Origin: Streptomyces sp. V4I2
Lineage (GTDB): Bacteria; Actinomycetota; Actinomycetes; Streptomycetales; Streptomycetaceae
Direction: 5' to 3'
DNA: 64,000 nucleotides
Assembly: GCF_030817655.1 (NCBI RefSeq)
Contig: NZ_JAUSZM010000003.1
Span: 3,410,001 to 3,474,000 of the forward strand
Shown: one piece after another, positions 7,902 through 16,110 of the stretch
How positions within the stretch are numbered: the stretch's first letter is position 1
Layout: every line of letters begins with the position of its first letter
Program-made: the position numbers and the translations under genes
The notes under the pieces: generated by a model
Databases searched by the model: none
Told to the model about the DNA's origin: nothing
What the model saw: only the letters and a program-made list of their open reading frames with translations

Positions 7902-8527
7902 GGATGAGGACCGTGGGGGGGCTCGTCCGGCACGAGCTGAGGATGCTGGTGAGTCTTGTGCTGTGGGCGGGCCGGAGGACCCACGGCACCGGCGACGGCG
8001 GGCGGGCCTTCGGGTACGCCCGCGGGCAGGGCGCGGTGATGTTCGGGTTCGCGTTCGTGTGCGTGGTCGAGACGCTGACGATGTCCGTGCTGCTGCGCGA
8101 CTACCCGGCCGTGCACCGGTTGTGGCTCGCCCTGGACCTCTACACCATCCTCTTCGTCGTCGGGCTGCACGCGGCGAACGTGGTCCGGCCGCATGTGCTG
8201 GACGCCGGTTCGCTGCGGATCCGCCGGGCGGTGCACGTGGATCTGCGCGTACCGCTGGAGAAGATCGCGGACGTACGCCGTGAGTTGCGGGCCAGCCACC
8301 AGCCCACCGAGGGCGAACTCGATCTCGCCGTGGGCGCCCAGACCTCCGTCACGCTCGAACTTGCCGAGCCCGTATCGCACTTGACGTTCCTCGGCCGCCG
8401 CCGGGACGTCCATCTCGTCCGCTTCCACGCCGAGGACGCCGACGGTCTCGTACGCGCGGTCAGGCAGGCGCGAACCGCACTTTCGCCTGGGAGCCCTGGG
8501 CGTCCGGTGCCGGATCTGCCCGCGTGA
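7898..8527 (+). CDS. small membrane protein co-expressed with MerR
   Basis: 209 residues from ATG 7898, which overlaps the merR stop as ATGA. Two predicted membrane spans lie near residues 48-68 (GAVMFGFAFVCVVETLTMSV) and 77-97 (LWLALDLYTILFVVGLHAAN); the remaining 110 residues look like a soluble domain with a conserved-looking VLDAGSLRIRRAVHVDLRVP block. This matches a PH-like/DUF2244-type cytoplasmic domain only loosely, so no family is claimed. The 3' end overlaps the convergent RNB ribonuclease gene by 68 bp. Function unknown; context suggests a MerR-controlled transport or stress role. Confidence 0.75.
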   Translation: MRMRTVGGLVRHELRMLVSLVLWAGRRTHGTGDGGRAFGYARGQGAVMFGFAFVCVVETLTMSVLLRDYPAVHRLWLALDLYTILFVVGLHAANVVRPHVLDAGSLRIRRAVHVDLRVPLEKIADVRRELRASHQPTEGELDLAVGAQTSVTLELAEPVSHLTFLGRRRDVHLVRFHAEDADGLVRAVRQARTALSPGSPGRPVPDLPA

Positions 8528-9953
8528 GCCGTACCCGCAACCGCTCCCCCAGCGGCAGCGCGGCTCCGCCGCCCTCGATCCGGCCGATGATCGCCGGGGA
8601 CTCCAACTGCACGGTACCGACGCTGGGTTGACGCTCCTCCACGTCCACCACGCATCCGTCGAAGACCTCCCCCACCCGGTCCTTGAGCAGCGCGGCCTCG
8701 ACGATGTCGACGCACCCGCGCTCGACGGCCCCGGCGCGCCGGCCCCCGTCGGCCATCTCCTTGCGCAGGACGTCGAGCGAGGCGAGGACCCACTCGGGCG
8801 GTTCCTGGCCGGCGGCGGCCGCGAGGCAGAGCTCCGACGTGTACCGGTCGACGAGGCGGCGCAGGGGGGCCGTGCAGTGGGCGTAGGGGGCGGCGACGGC
8901 GGCGTGGGTGGTGATGTCCGGGAGTTCGCCGTCCCGGAAGGGTGTGTAGCCGGCGCCGCGCAGGAGGGTCGTGCATTCCTGGAGGAAGGCCGCGTGGTGC
9001 GGGCGGTGCGGGTCGAGGGAGCGGACGAGCTGGGCGTACGAGACGTGGTGCGGCCAGTCGATGTGCAGGGCGTGGGCGGTACGGCGGAGGCGGCCGACGT
9101 CCCCCACTCTCGGCTTCGCTCGAGCGGGGGGACCCCCATCGTCGGGGGCGGCGGGGAGGGTGCGGAGGACTCCGGTGCCGTTCGCGATCATCAGGTCCGC
9201 CGCTGCCATTCCGGTGAGCAGGGAGATCTGCGCGTTCCAGCCGTCGGCGGGGAGCGGGGCGCGGAAGGTCAGCTCGTAGGTGTGGTCCCGGTCGACGATC
9301 TCCTGCTCGGGCACGTTGAGCGAGATCCCGCCGCGGTCGACCTCCAGCGCCTCCCGCAGCTCGCCGATCTCCTTGAGGAGCGCGAGCGGTTCCTCGGCGG
9401 TGCGGGAGTCGATCTGCTTCTGGACGCCCGCGTAGTCGAGCTTGGCGCGGCTGCGGACCAGGGCCCGGCGGACGTCGACGGCGAGCGTGCGGCCGTCCGC
9501 GTCGAGGTCGATCGTCCACAGCGCGGCCGGGCGGATCCGGCCGGGGAGGAGACTGGCGGCGCCCTCGCTGAGCACGAGCGGGTGCAGGGGGACCTTCTCG
9601 TCGGGGAAGTAGAGGGTGGTCACCCGCCGGTGGGCCTCCGTGTCCACGGCCCTGCCGGGTACGACGAAGGCGGCGACGTCGGCGATGGCGTACCGGACGC
9701 GGTAGCCGGTGCCCTGCCGGGACAGGTGCATCGCCTGGTCCAGGTCGATGGAGGCGGGCGGGTCGATGGTGAACAGGGGGAGGTCGGTGGCGTCGTACGA
9801 AGGGAGGGTGGGCGCCTTCGTCGACCGCTCGGCCTCGGCGAGCACCTCGGGCGGGAAGCTCTCGGGCACGCCGAGTTCGGTGCGCAGTGCGGTGAGGGCG
9901 GCCCGGAGGGGGGCTTCGGGGGCGCCGGACACGCGGATGTGGCGGCGGGGCAT
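8460..9953 (-). CDS. RNB-domain 3'-5' exoribonuclease (RNase II/R type)
   Basis: 497 residues. The RNB catalytic domain fills most of the protein: D64, D70 and D72 in FTIDPPASIDLDQAMHLSR correspond to the magnesium-binding aspartates, and HCTAPLRRLVDRYTSELCLA is the conserved C-terminal RNB block. There are no clear N-terminal cold-shock domains, so this is the short actinobacterial form of the RNase II superfamily. Residues about 271-285 (DDGGPPARAKPRVG region) are encoded by a 42-bp dispersed repeat inserted in frame. The gene stands alone and is convergent with the membrane-protein gene, overlapping by 68 bp. It likely acts in bulk RNA turnover. Confidence 0.9.
   Translation of the reverse strand: MPRRHIRVSGAPEAPLRAALTALRTELGVPESFPPEVLAEAERSTKAPTLPSYDATDLPLFTIDPPASIDLDQAMHLSRQGTGYRVRYAIADVAAFVVPGRAVDTEAHRRVTTLYFPDEKVPLHPLVLSEGAASLLPGRIRPAALWTIDLDADGRTLAVDVRRALVRSRAKLDYAGVQKQIDSRTAEEPLALLKEIGELREALEVDRGGISLNVPEQEIVDRDHTYELTFRAPLPADGWNAQISLLTGMAAADLMIANGTGVLRTLPAAPDDGGPPARAKPRVGDVGRLRRTAHALHIDWPHHVSYAQLVRSLDPHRPHHAAFLQECTTLLRGAGYTPFRDGELPDITTHAAVAAPYAHCTAPLRRLVDRYTSELCLAAAAGQEPPEWVLASLDVLRKEMADGGRRAGAVERGCVDIVEAALLKDRVGEVFDGCVVDVEERQPSVGTVQLESPAIIGRIEGGGAALPLGERLRVRLTRADPAPDAQGSQAKVRFAPA
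9100..9141 (-). repeat. 42-bp dispersed repeat, copy 1, inside the RNB gene
   Basis: A C-rich to G-rich segment with CTCGAGCGGGGGGAC in its centre, present again with two mismatches and in the opposite orientation at 41751-41792. Here its 42 bp add about 14 in-frame residues between RNB motifs. The GC-rich arms flanking CTCGAG can fold back on themselves. Confidence 0.8.
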
Positions 9954-10030
9954 GTGTCGAGCGTAGGGCGGGGGCGGCTCAGGGGCACGCCGTACGCTGT
10001 TCCGGAGTTCAACCGAAGGAGATCGATCCC

Positions 10031-10813
10031 GTGCTTGTCCTGCTGCCGCCCTCCGAAGGCAAGGCCTCCTCCGGCCGCGGCGCCCCGCTGAAGCTGGAGT
10101 CGCTGTCGCTGCCGGGGCTCACCGCCGCCCGTGGGGCCGTACTCGACGAACTGGTCGAGCTGTGCGTGGGTGACGAGGACAAGGCGCGCGAGGTGCTCGG
10201 GCTGAGCGAGGGGCTGCGGGGCGAGGTCGCGAAGAACGTGGAGCTGCGGACGGCGGGGGCGCGGCCCGCCGGGGAGATCTACACGGGGGTGCTGTACGAC
10301 GCCCTCGGCCTGGCCACCCTGGACGCCGCCGCGAAGAAGCGCGCCGCCCGCTCGCTGCTCGTGTTCTCGGGGCTGTGGGGGGCCGTCCGCGTGACCGACC
10401 GCATCCCCTCCTACCGCTGCTCCATGGGCGTGAAGCTGCCCGGACTCGGGGCGCTGGGCGGGCACTGGCGTACGGCGATGGCGGCGGCGCTTCCCGAGGC
10501 GGCCGGGGCCGGGCTGGTGCTGGACCTGCGGTCCTCGGCGTACGCGGCCGCGTGGAAGCCGAAGGGCGAGCTCGCCGGGCGGACGGCGACGGTACGGGTG
10601 CTGCACGCGCCGACGCGGAAGGTCGTCAGCCACTTCAACAAGGCGACGAAGGGGCGGATCGTACGGAGTCTGTTGTCGGCCGGGATCTCGCCCAAGGGGC
10701 CGGCGGAGCTGGTGACGGCGCTGCGGGATCTGGGGTACGAGGTGGAGGCGGCGGCGCCCGGAAGGGCGGGGGCCGCGTGGGCGCTGGATGTGCTGGTGGA
10801 CGAGGTGCACTGA
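10031..10813 (+). CDS. yaaA: YaaA-family peroxide stress protein
   Basis: 260 residues from GTG 10031, preceded by GAAGGAG. The family motif MLVLLPPSEGKASSGRG opens the protein, FSGLWGAVRVTDRIPSYRCSMG lies centrally, and the DNA-binding-like VVSHFNKATKGRIVR lies near the C terminus; all three are diagnostic of the UPF0246/YaaA family. In E. coli YaaA lowers intracellular free iron under hydrogen peroxide stress and has a DNA-binding fold. The length is close to the usual 245-260. No partner gene is adjacent: the RNB gene is divergent and the aldolase follows 75 bp later across a hairpin. The function in Streptomyces is not established. Confidence 0.9.
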   Translation: MLVLLPPSEGKASSGRGAPLKLESLSLPGLTAARGAVLDELVELCVGDEDKAREVLGLSEGLRGEVAKNVELRTAGARPAGEIYTGVLYDALGLATLDAAAKKRAARSLLVFSGLWGAVRVTDRIPSYRCSMGVKLPGLGALGGHWRTAMAAALPEAAGAGLVLDLRSSAYAAAWKPKGELAGRTATVRVLHAPTRKVVSHFNKATKGRIVRSLLSAGISPKGPAELVTALRDLGYEVEAAAPGRAGAAWALDVLVDEVH

Positions 10814-10833
10814 GCACCCACGCGGTAGCTTGT

Positions 10834-10867
10834 TGCAGCATGCGCAACGCCCTTTGCGCATGCTGCA
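10834..10867. promoter_or_regulatory. 14-bp-arm inverted repeat before the aldolase gene
   Basis: TGCAGCATGCGCAA (10834-10847) and its exact complement (10854-10867) around a 6-nt loop. It lies 21 bp after the yaaA stop and 22 bp before the aldolase start. It could be a bidirectional terminator, but there is no T tract. The repeated TTGCGCA/TGCGCAA core resembles operators of IclR/GntR-type sugar-acid regulators, so an operator for the aldolase is at least as likely. Confidence 0.6.
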
Positions 10868-10888
10868 TGCCACGTGCAGGATGACGCC

Positions 10889-11512
10889 ATGGCCCCCTCC
10901 CTCCTGGACCTCGCCCCCGTCGTGCCCGTCGTCGTCATCGAGGACGCCTCCGATGCCGTGCCGCTCGCCCGGGCTCTCGTCGCCGGCGGGCTGCCCGCGA
11001 TCGAGGTGACGCTGCGGACGCCGGTCGCGCTGGACGCTATCCGGGCGATCGCCGGGGCGGTGCCGGAGGCGGTGGTGGGTGCGGGGACTGTGCTGACGCC
11101 GGAGCAGGTGACGGAGTCGGTGGCGGCGGGGGCGCGTTTTCTGGTCAGCCCGGGCTGGACGGACGTACTGCTGGAGGCGATGCGGGCGTCCGGCGTGCCG
11201 TTCCTGCCGGGGGTGTCGACCACGTCCGAGGTCGTGGCGCTGCTGGAGCGCGGGGTGCGGGAGATGAAGTTCTTCCCGGCGCAGGCGGCGGGCGGGACGG
11301 CGTATCTGAAGTCGCTGTCCGGGCCGCTGCCCCAGGCCCGCTTCTGCCCGACCGGCGGGATCGGTCCGGCCAACGCGCCTGAGTACCTGTCGCTCCCCAA
11401 CGTGGGCTGCGTGGGCGGTACTTGGATGATCCCGGACGACGCGGTGGCGGCGCGGGACTGGGGGCGGATCGAGGAGCTGGCCCGCGCGGCGGCGGGCCTG
11501 CGCACCCCCTAG
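10889..11512 (+). CDS. eda: KDPG/KHG aldolase
   Basis: 207 residues from ATG 10889, with GCAGGA upstream; an in-frame GTG at 10874 is less likely. The class I aldolase cleaves 2-keto-3-deoxy-6-phosphogluconate to pyruvate and glyceraldehyde-3-phosphate. The Schiff-base lysine is K127 in EMKFFPAQAAGG, and E39 in AIEVTLRTP is the acid-base residue. VGAGTVLT and CPTGGI are the phosphate-binding loops of the TIM barrel. The length is normal (about 205-215). It is not next to edd or a kinase, so it may serve galacturonate/ketogluconate use; the palindrome upstream suggests local repression. Confidence 0.93.
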   Translation: MAPSLLDLAPVVPVVVIEDASDAVPLARALVAGGLPAIEVTLRTPVALDAIRAIAGAVPEAVVGAGTVLTPEQVTESVAAGARFLVSPGWTDVLLEAMRASGVPFLPGVSTTSEVVALLERGVREMKFFPAQAAGGTAYLKSLSGPLPQARFCPTGGIGPANAPEYLSLPNVGCVGGTWMIPDDAVAARDWGRIEELARAAAGLRTP

Positions 11513-11561
11513 TCAGCCGCACCCTCCAGTCAGCCGCACCCTCTGGTCAGCCGCACCCTGG

Positions 11562-12872
11562 TCAGCGCAGGTGGGACGTGTCGTTGAGGAGCCGGACGCT
11601 GGCGTTGCCGTCCGCGTAGTACGCCACCGCCGACAACGAGGCCGCCGACAGTTCCATGCGGAACAGGGACTCGGGCGGGGCGCCGAGGGCGAGCCGTACG
11701 AACGTCTTGATGGGCGTGACGTGGGTGACGAGCAGGACCGTGCGGCCCGCGTACGCCGCGACCAGCTTGTCCCGGGTGGCGGCGATCCGGGTGGCGGTCG
11801 CCGCGAAGCTCTCGCCGCCGCCGGTGGGTTCCGCCTCCGGGTCGGCCAGCCACTTGGTCAGGTCGTCCGGGTAGCGCTCGCGCACCTCGCCGAAGGTGAG
11901 CCCCTCCCAGGCGCCGAAGTCCGTCTCGCGAAGGCCGTCCTCGATGGTCACCTCGAGCCCGAGGAGGGCGGCGACGGCCGCAGCGGTCTCCCGGGTACGG
12001 GTGAGGGGCGAGGCGACGATGTCCTGAACGGTGCCGCGCCGGGCGAGCGCCGCGGCGACCCTCTCGGCCTGCTCCAGCCCGATGTCGGAGAGGGAGGGAT
12101 CGCTGCCGCCGCTCCCCGAGAACCGCTTCTGGGGCGTCAGGGGCGTCTCCCCGTGCCGGAGCAGCACGAAGGTGGCCGGCGCGCCCATGTCGGCGGCCGC
12201 CCACCCGGGCGAGGCGACGACCTGCGCGGCCCGCACATCGGCGTCGGCCTTCGCGGCGCCCTCACCGACGCCGGTCTTCGCCGCTCCGCCGCCGGGAGAC
12301 TCCGCCGCTGCGCGGCGGGAAGAAGAGGGGGCGGCCAGCGCCGCCCGAGCCCGTGCCGCGCCCTCAGCCGCGTCCCCCGGCGGACCCGACGGCTCAAGAG
12401 CGGCCGCCCTCACCGCCCGCGCGTCCAGCTCCGCCGTCGATGCCGCGGCCGACCACTGCTCCCCCCGCTTCCCCGCGTCCATCGCCTCGTTGGCCAGCCG
12501 GTCGGCGTGCTTGTTCTGCTCCCTGGGGATCCACTCGTAGGTCAGCTGGGAGGCCGGGAAGATCCGTGCCGCCTCCGCCGCGAGCGGCTTCATGTCGGGG
12601 TGCTTGATCTTCCAGCGGCCCGACATCTGCTCGACGACGAGCTTGGAGTCCATGCGGACGTGGACCTCGGCCGTGGGGTCGAGCTCATGTGCCGCGCGCA
12701 GGCCGGCCACCAGCCCCCGGTACTCCGCGACGTTGTTCGTGGCGACGCCGATGTACGCGGCCGCCTCGACGAGGGTCTCCCCCGTCGCCGCGTCGATCAC
12801 CACGGATCCGTAGCCCGCGGGCCCCGGGTTGCCCCGTGACCCGCCGTCGGCCTCGACGATGAACTCGCGCAC
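11562..12872 (-). CDS. bifunctional RNase HI / histidine phosphatase
   Basis: 436 residues. Residues 1-135 are RNase HI: D9 (EADGGSRGNPGP), E50 (TNNVAEYRGL), D75 (VRMDSKLVVEQ) and D124 (NKHADRLANEA) form the DEDD catalytic set, so RNA in RNA-DNA hybrids would be cut. A 95-residue Ala/Pro/Gly linker follows. Residues about 235-435 are a phosphoglycerate mutase-like histidine phosphatase with FVLLRHGETPLTPQ (RHG at 239-241) and LLVTHVTPIK. The same fusion occurs in mycobacteria (Rv2228c), where the phosphatase half acts on alpha-ribazole phosphate or acid phosphatase substrates. It is the third gene of a minus-strand run after Nif3 and the zinc-ribbon protein. Confidence 0.93.
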   Translation of the reverse strand: MREFIVEADGGSRGNPGPAGYGSVVIDAATGETLVEAAAYIGVATNNVAEYRGLVAGLRAAHELDPTAEVHVRMDSKLVVEQMSGRWKIKHPDMKPLAAEAARIFPASQLTYEWIPREQNKHADRLANEAMDAGKRGEQWSAAASTAELDARAVRAAALEPSGPPGDAAEGAARARAALAAPSSSRRAAAESPGGGAAKTGVGEGAAKADADVRAAQVVASPGWAAADMGAPATFVLLRHGETPLTPQKRFSGSGGSDPSLSDIGLEQAERVAAALARRGTVQDIVASPLTRTRETAAAVAALLGLEVTIEDGLRETDFGAWEGLTFGEVRERYPDDLTKWLADPEAEPTGGGESFAATATRIAATRDKLVAAYAGRTVLLVTHVTPIKTFVRLALGAPPESLFRMELSAASLSAVAYYADGNASVRLLNDTSHLR

Positions 12873-12889
12873 GCTGAAAGCTCCTTACC

Positions 12890-12938
12890 GAGGACCGAGG
12901 ACCGAGGACCGAGGACCGAAGACCGAAGACCGAGGCCC
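12890..12938 (-). repeat. seven tandem 7-bp repeats
   Basis: GAGGACC four times, GAAGACC twice and GAGGCCC once, without gaps, between the RNase HI gene and the zinc-ribbon gene. The last unit reaches the stop of the zinc-ribbon gene. Read on the minus strand, the repeats lie just upstream of the RNase HI gene, which starts at 12872, and could change its ribosome-site spacing. Confidence 0.85.
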
Positions 12939-13681
12939 TAGAGACCAGACTCGGACGTACGCACCAGGATGCGACGGCAGTTCTCGCAGCGGACGACCGT
13001 GTCGGGCGCCGCCGCGCGGATCTCGTTGATGTCGGTGATCGCGAGCTCCTGGCGGCAGCCCTGGCAGGTGCGCTGGTACAGCTTGGCCGCGCCGACACCG
13101 CCCTGCTGCGCACGCAGCTTGTCGTAGAGCTTGATCAGGTCGGCGGGGATCACGCCGGCGAGGACCTCGCGCTCCTTCGTCGCGGTCGCCGCCTCGCTGT
13201 CGAGGGTCTCGAAGGCGGCGTCCCGGCGGGCCGTCGCGTCGTCGATCTTCGACTCGACGGAGGCGACCCGCTCGGTCAGCTCGGCGGCCCGCTCCTGCGC
13301 GGACTCGCGGCGCTCCATGATCTCGAGGACGACGTCCTCCAGGTCGCCCTGGCGCTTGGCGAGGGAGGCGATCTCGCGCTGGAGGTTCTCCAGGTCCTTC
13401 GGCGAGGTGACCGCGCCGGAGTCCAGGCGCTGCTGGTCGCGGGAGGCGCGCTGGCGCACCTGGTCCACGTCCTGCTCGGCCTTGATCTGCTCGCGGGCGG
13501 TGTCGCTCTCCTCGGTCTGCGCGGCCACGAGGAGGTCGCGCAGCTGGGTCAGGTCCTTGGTCAGCGCCTCGATCTCGGCGTGCTCGGGCAGCGACCTCCG
13601 CTTGTGGGCGATCTGCTGGAGACGGACGTCGAGGTCCTGGAGGTCGAGAAGGCGGATCTGGTCGGCGGGCGCGGCGTTCAG
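12938..13681 (-). CDS. coiled-coil protein with C4 zinc ribbon (DUF164/RNA-binding type)
   Basis: 247 residues. The bulk (about 20-170) is a long charged coiled coil (for example IEALTKDLTQLRDLLVAAQ); the C-terminal zinc ribbon has CQGC and CENC pairs. The family (C4-type zinc ribbon, HP0958/CT398-like) is linked to flagellar or secretion functions in other bacteria, but its actinobacterial role is unsettled. The only plausible start is CTG at 13679-13681, giving NAAPADQIRLLDLQDLDVR, and it overlaps the Nif3 stop as CTGA. No ATG, GTG or TTG exists in frame between that point and the conserved helices, so a CTG start with translational coupling is inferred. Confidence 0.85.
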   Translation of the reverse strand: MNAAPADQIRLLDLQDLDVRLQQIAHKRRSLPEHAEIEALTKDLTQLRDLLVAAQTEESDTAREQIKAEQDVDQVRQRASRDQQRLDSGAVTSPKDLENLQREIASLAKRQGDLEDVVLEIMERRESAQERAAELTERVASVESKIDDATARRDAAFETLDSEAATATKEREVLAGVIPADLIKLYDKLRAQQGGVGAAKLYQRTCQGCRQELAITDINEIRAAAPDTVVRCENCRRILVRTSESGL

Positions 13682-14595
13682 TTGGGGGCTCCCAGTGGTT
13701 CGGTGGCAGAAGAGGGGGCGCGCGTAGCGCTCGTTGGAGGGGCGGTGGCGGGCGACGGGTGGGCGGACGCCGCGTGGGCGGTCCAAGGGTCGGTGACCGT
13801 CTTGGAGACGTGGACGCGAAGGTCCCATCCGTTGCGGTCGGAAATCTCGTCGAGCTGGGCGGCGGCCAGCTCGCACCAGGGCCATTCGGTGGCCCAGTGC
13901 GCGGCGTCGAGCAGCGCGAGGGGACTGTGGGCGCGATCCGCCATGAACTCCGACGCCGGGTGGTGGCGCAGGTCCGCGGTGAGGAAGGCGTCGACGCCGG
14001 CCGCGCGGACGTCTTCGAACAGGCTGTCGCCGGAGCCGCCGCTGACGGCGACGGTGCGGACGACGGCCTCGGGGTCGCCGGCCACCCTGATGCCCTGCGC
14101 GGTCGCGGGCAGCCGCTCGGCGGCGCGGGCGGCGAAGTCCCTCAGGGACAGCGGGTGGTCCAGCTCGCAGATGCGGCCGAGGCCCCGGCGGCCGGACGGA
14201 TCGGCCGGGTCCGGCACCAGGGGGCGTACGACGCGAAGGTCGAGCGCGCCGGCCAGGGCGTCCGAGACACCCGGATCCGCCGTGTCCGCGTTGGTGTGGG
14301 CGACGTGCAGCGCGATGTCGTTCTTGATCAGCGTGTGCACCACGCGGCCCTTGAAGGTGGAGGCCGCGACCGTCGTCGTACCGCGCAGATAGAGGGGGTG
14401 GTGGGTGACCAGCAGGTCGGCGCCCAGCTTCAGCGCCTCGTCGACGATCCCCTGGACCGGGTCGACGGCGAAGAGGACGCGCGTGACCTCCTGGTCGGGG
14501 TCGCCCACGACGGTGCCGACCGCGTCCCAGGACTCGGCCCGCGCGGCGGGCCACAGATTCTCCAGCGCGGTGATGACTTCAGACAGACGGGGCAC
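13678..14595 (-). CDS. Nif3-like dinuclear metal centre protein
   Basis: 305 residues from GTG 14595 (MPRLSEVITALENLWP); a TTG two codons earlier is also open. The Nif3/DUF34 family forms toroidal hexamers with a dinuclear metal site. Metal ligands visible here are LLVTHHPLYLRG (HH), HVAHTNAD (H and N/D), and near the C terminus DAAHWATEWP (H..E). The enzymatic role is unknown; GTP cyclohydrolase-like activity and metal insertion have been proposed for relatives. The 3' end is coupled by CTGA to the zinc-ribbon gene, and the order Nif3 - zinc ribbon - RNase HI is conserved in Streptomyces from memory. Confidence 0.9.
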   Translation of the reverse strand: MPRLSEVITALENLWPAARAESWDAVGTVVGDPDQEVTRVLFAVDPVQGIVDEALKLGADLLVTHHPLYLRGTTTVAASTFKGRVVHTLIKNDIALHVAHTNADTADPGVSDALAGALDLRVVRPLVPDPADPSGRRGLGRICELDHPLSLRDFAARAAERLPATAQGIRVAGDPEAVVRTVAVSGGSGDSLFEDVRAAGVDAFLTADLRHHPASEFMADRAHSPLALLDAAHWATEWPWCELAAAQLDEISDRNGWDLRVHVSKTVTDPWTAHAASAHPSPATAPPTSATRAPSSATEPLGAPN

Positions 14596-14782
14596 GAGCA
14601 AAAGGCTACCTGCCCGTACTCCCCCGCTGAACCGGTGCCGCCGTCGGTGGTCCCGCCCAGCACAGTCGCCCCGGGTTCCTCAGGCGAATCGTTCCTGGGC
14701 CACCCCTTTGTGTGAAGTGACTGCCCGCCCGCCCACGTCCGTGCGTACGAAAACTAGTTTCGTCACCGGAGGTGACCAGACG

Positions 14783-16012
14783 ATGACGGTCTGTGCGATC
14801 GAGCCTGCGGCGGACGACGCGGATGGTGCCGCGCGGCCGGAGTGCACCATCACCGCGGACGGCGCCTACGCGGCCCGCCTCGCGCTGGACGGCGACTCCT
14901 GGTTCCCGGAGCGCTGGACGCTGGACGGCCCCGAGCCGTACGCGGTGCCGCTGCCCGGCAACCAGCCGGAGGAGCCCGGCACCGAGGTCCAGCCGATGGG
15001 CGACGGACGGGTCCTCATCCGGCGACTGGCCGACGGACGGCACATCTTCTCGCTCCTGTACCCGACCGACCCCGGCACCGGCGAGCTGCCGCTGGGCGCG
15101 GTCGAGTGCCCGGACGAGGGCAGCCGGCTGCGGCTGCTGCCGCCCGCGCCGGGCGGCGAGCGGGCGTACGGCCTCGCCGTGGGCCGGCGCTCCAGCGCGG
15201 TGTGGCTGGTGGCGGGCGGCGCCTTCGGTCCTGAGCACCTCGCGGAGATCCCGGGGCGCTGTTCGGGCGGGGTGTGGCTGGACCGTGCCGGGCGGATGCT
15301 GGCCCTCGACCGGGAGGTCGGCGGCCGGACGAAGACCGTCGTGGTGGACCTGGAGCGCGGCGGCGAGGTCTCGCCGCTGCTGCAGATCGCGGCGGACAGC
15401 GACGACCGGCTGCTGCTCGCCGACCCGGACAGCGGACTGCTGCTGATCCGGTCGGACGCACCCTCGCCGGGGCAGAACCGGCTGGGCTGGGGTGTCCTGG
15501 GCAGCACCCTGCCGGTGCGCTTCCCGGAGTGCCTGCGGGTGCCCGACTGCGCGGTCACGCCGTTCGCGATCCAGCCCGGGCAGATGCTGATGCCGGAGAG
15601 CTGCGCGGTGGCGCTGCGGGTCGACGGCCCCCTTGGCAGCTGGGTCGGCGTGTGGCGACCCGCCCGGCGCCGGATGCATCATCTCCCGGCGCCCGAGGGG
15701 TGGTTGGCGGGAGCCGGGCTGTGGACCGGGGACGGGATGCTGCACCTGCCGTACGCGACGGCCGAGGCGCCGTGCGGGCTGGCGCGGGTGCCGGCGCCCT
15801 CGGAGGAAGCGGGGGACACGGGGGACACGGGGAGGGCGGGGGACGCGGGGGCGGAGGGTCCGGTCCGGGACGGTACGGCTGCCGGGTCGACGTCGGACAC
15901 GGCGTCGGACACGGCGTCGGGCGGGCCGTCGGAACCGGACCCTCCGAACCCGGTCGCGCTCCGTCCTGTGCCGCTTCAGGAAGCGCCGTTGGGGCGTCTT
16001 GTAACGAAGTAG
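14783..16012 (+). CDS. conserved hypothetical WD/beta-propeller-like protein
   Basis: 409 residues from ATG 14783, with GGAGG at 14768-14772 spaced ideally; the open frame continues upstream but without coding character. The protein is rich in short beta-strand repeats (DGRVLIRRLADGRHIFSLLY, GGVWLDRAGRMLALDREVGG, DRLLLADPDSGLLLIRS), which suggests a beta-propeller. No signal peptide or membrane span is evident, so it is cytoplasmic. The last 70 residues are low-complexity (TSDTASDTASGGPSEPD). No catalytic motif is recognised. It is divergent from Nif3 by about 190 bp and followed by a small conserved ORF. Confidence 0.8.
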   Translation: MTVCAIEPAADDADGAARPECTITADGAYAARLALDGDSWFPERWTLDGPEPYAVPLPGNQPEEPGTEVQPMGDGRVLIRRLADGRHIFSLLYPTDPGTGELPLGAVECPDEGSRLRLLPPAPGGERAYGLAVGRRSSAVWLVAGGAFGPEHLAEIPGRCSGGVWLDRAGRMLALDREVGGRTKTVVVDLERGGEVSPLLQIAADSDDRLLLADPDSGLLLIRSDAPSPGQNRLGWGVLGSTLPVRFPECLRVPDCAVTPFAIQPGQMLMPESCAVALRVDGPLGSWVGVWRPARRRMHHLPAPEGWLAGAGLWTGDGMLHLPYATAEAPCGLARVPAPSEEAGDTGDTGRAGDAGAEGPVRDGTAAGSTSDTASDTASGGPSEPDPPNPVALRPVPLQEAPLGRLVTK

Positions 16013-16110
16013 TGGCGGTTGGCGTGCCTGCCTGGATTCGGGGCCCGGACCGCCGGTTAAACTCGCCCGGCTGTGAGCAAAAGATCATGTTGACGGGGTG
16101 AGTTTTTCCG

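Noticed and set aside
8628..10091. 487-residue open frame antisense to the RNB nuclease
   Set aside because: High-GC mirror frame; Gly/Val/Glu-rich composition with no domain, while the minus strand has full RNB motifs.
12938..14554. 538-residue minus-strand frame across the zinc-ribbon and Nif3 genes
   Set aside because: The upstream part is the wrong frame of Nif3; the real product begins at the CTGA overlap.
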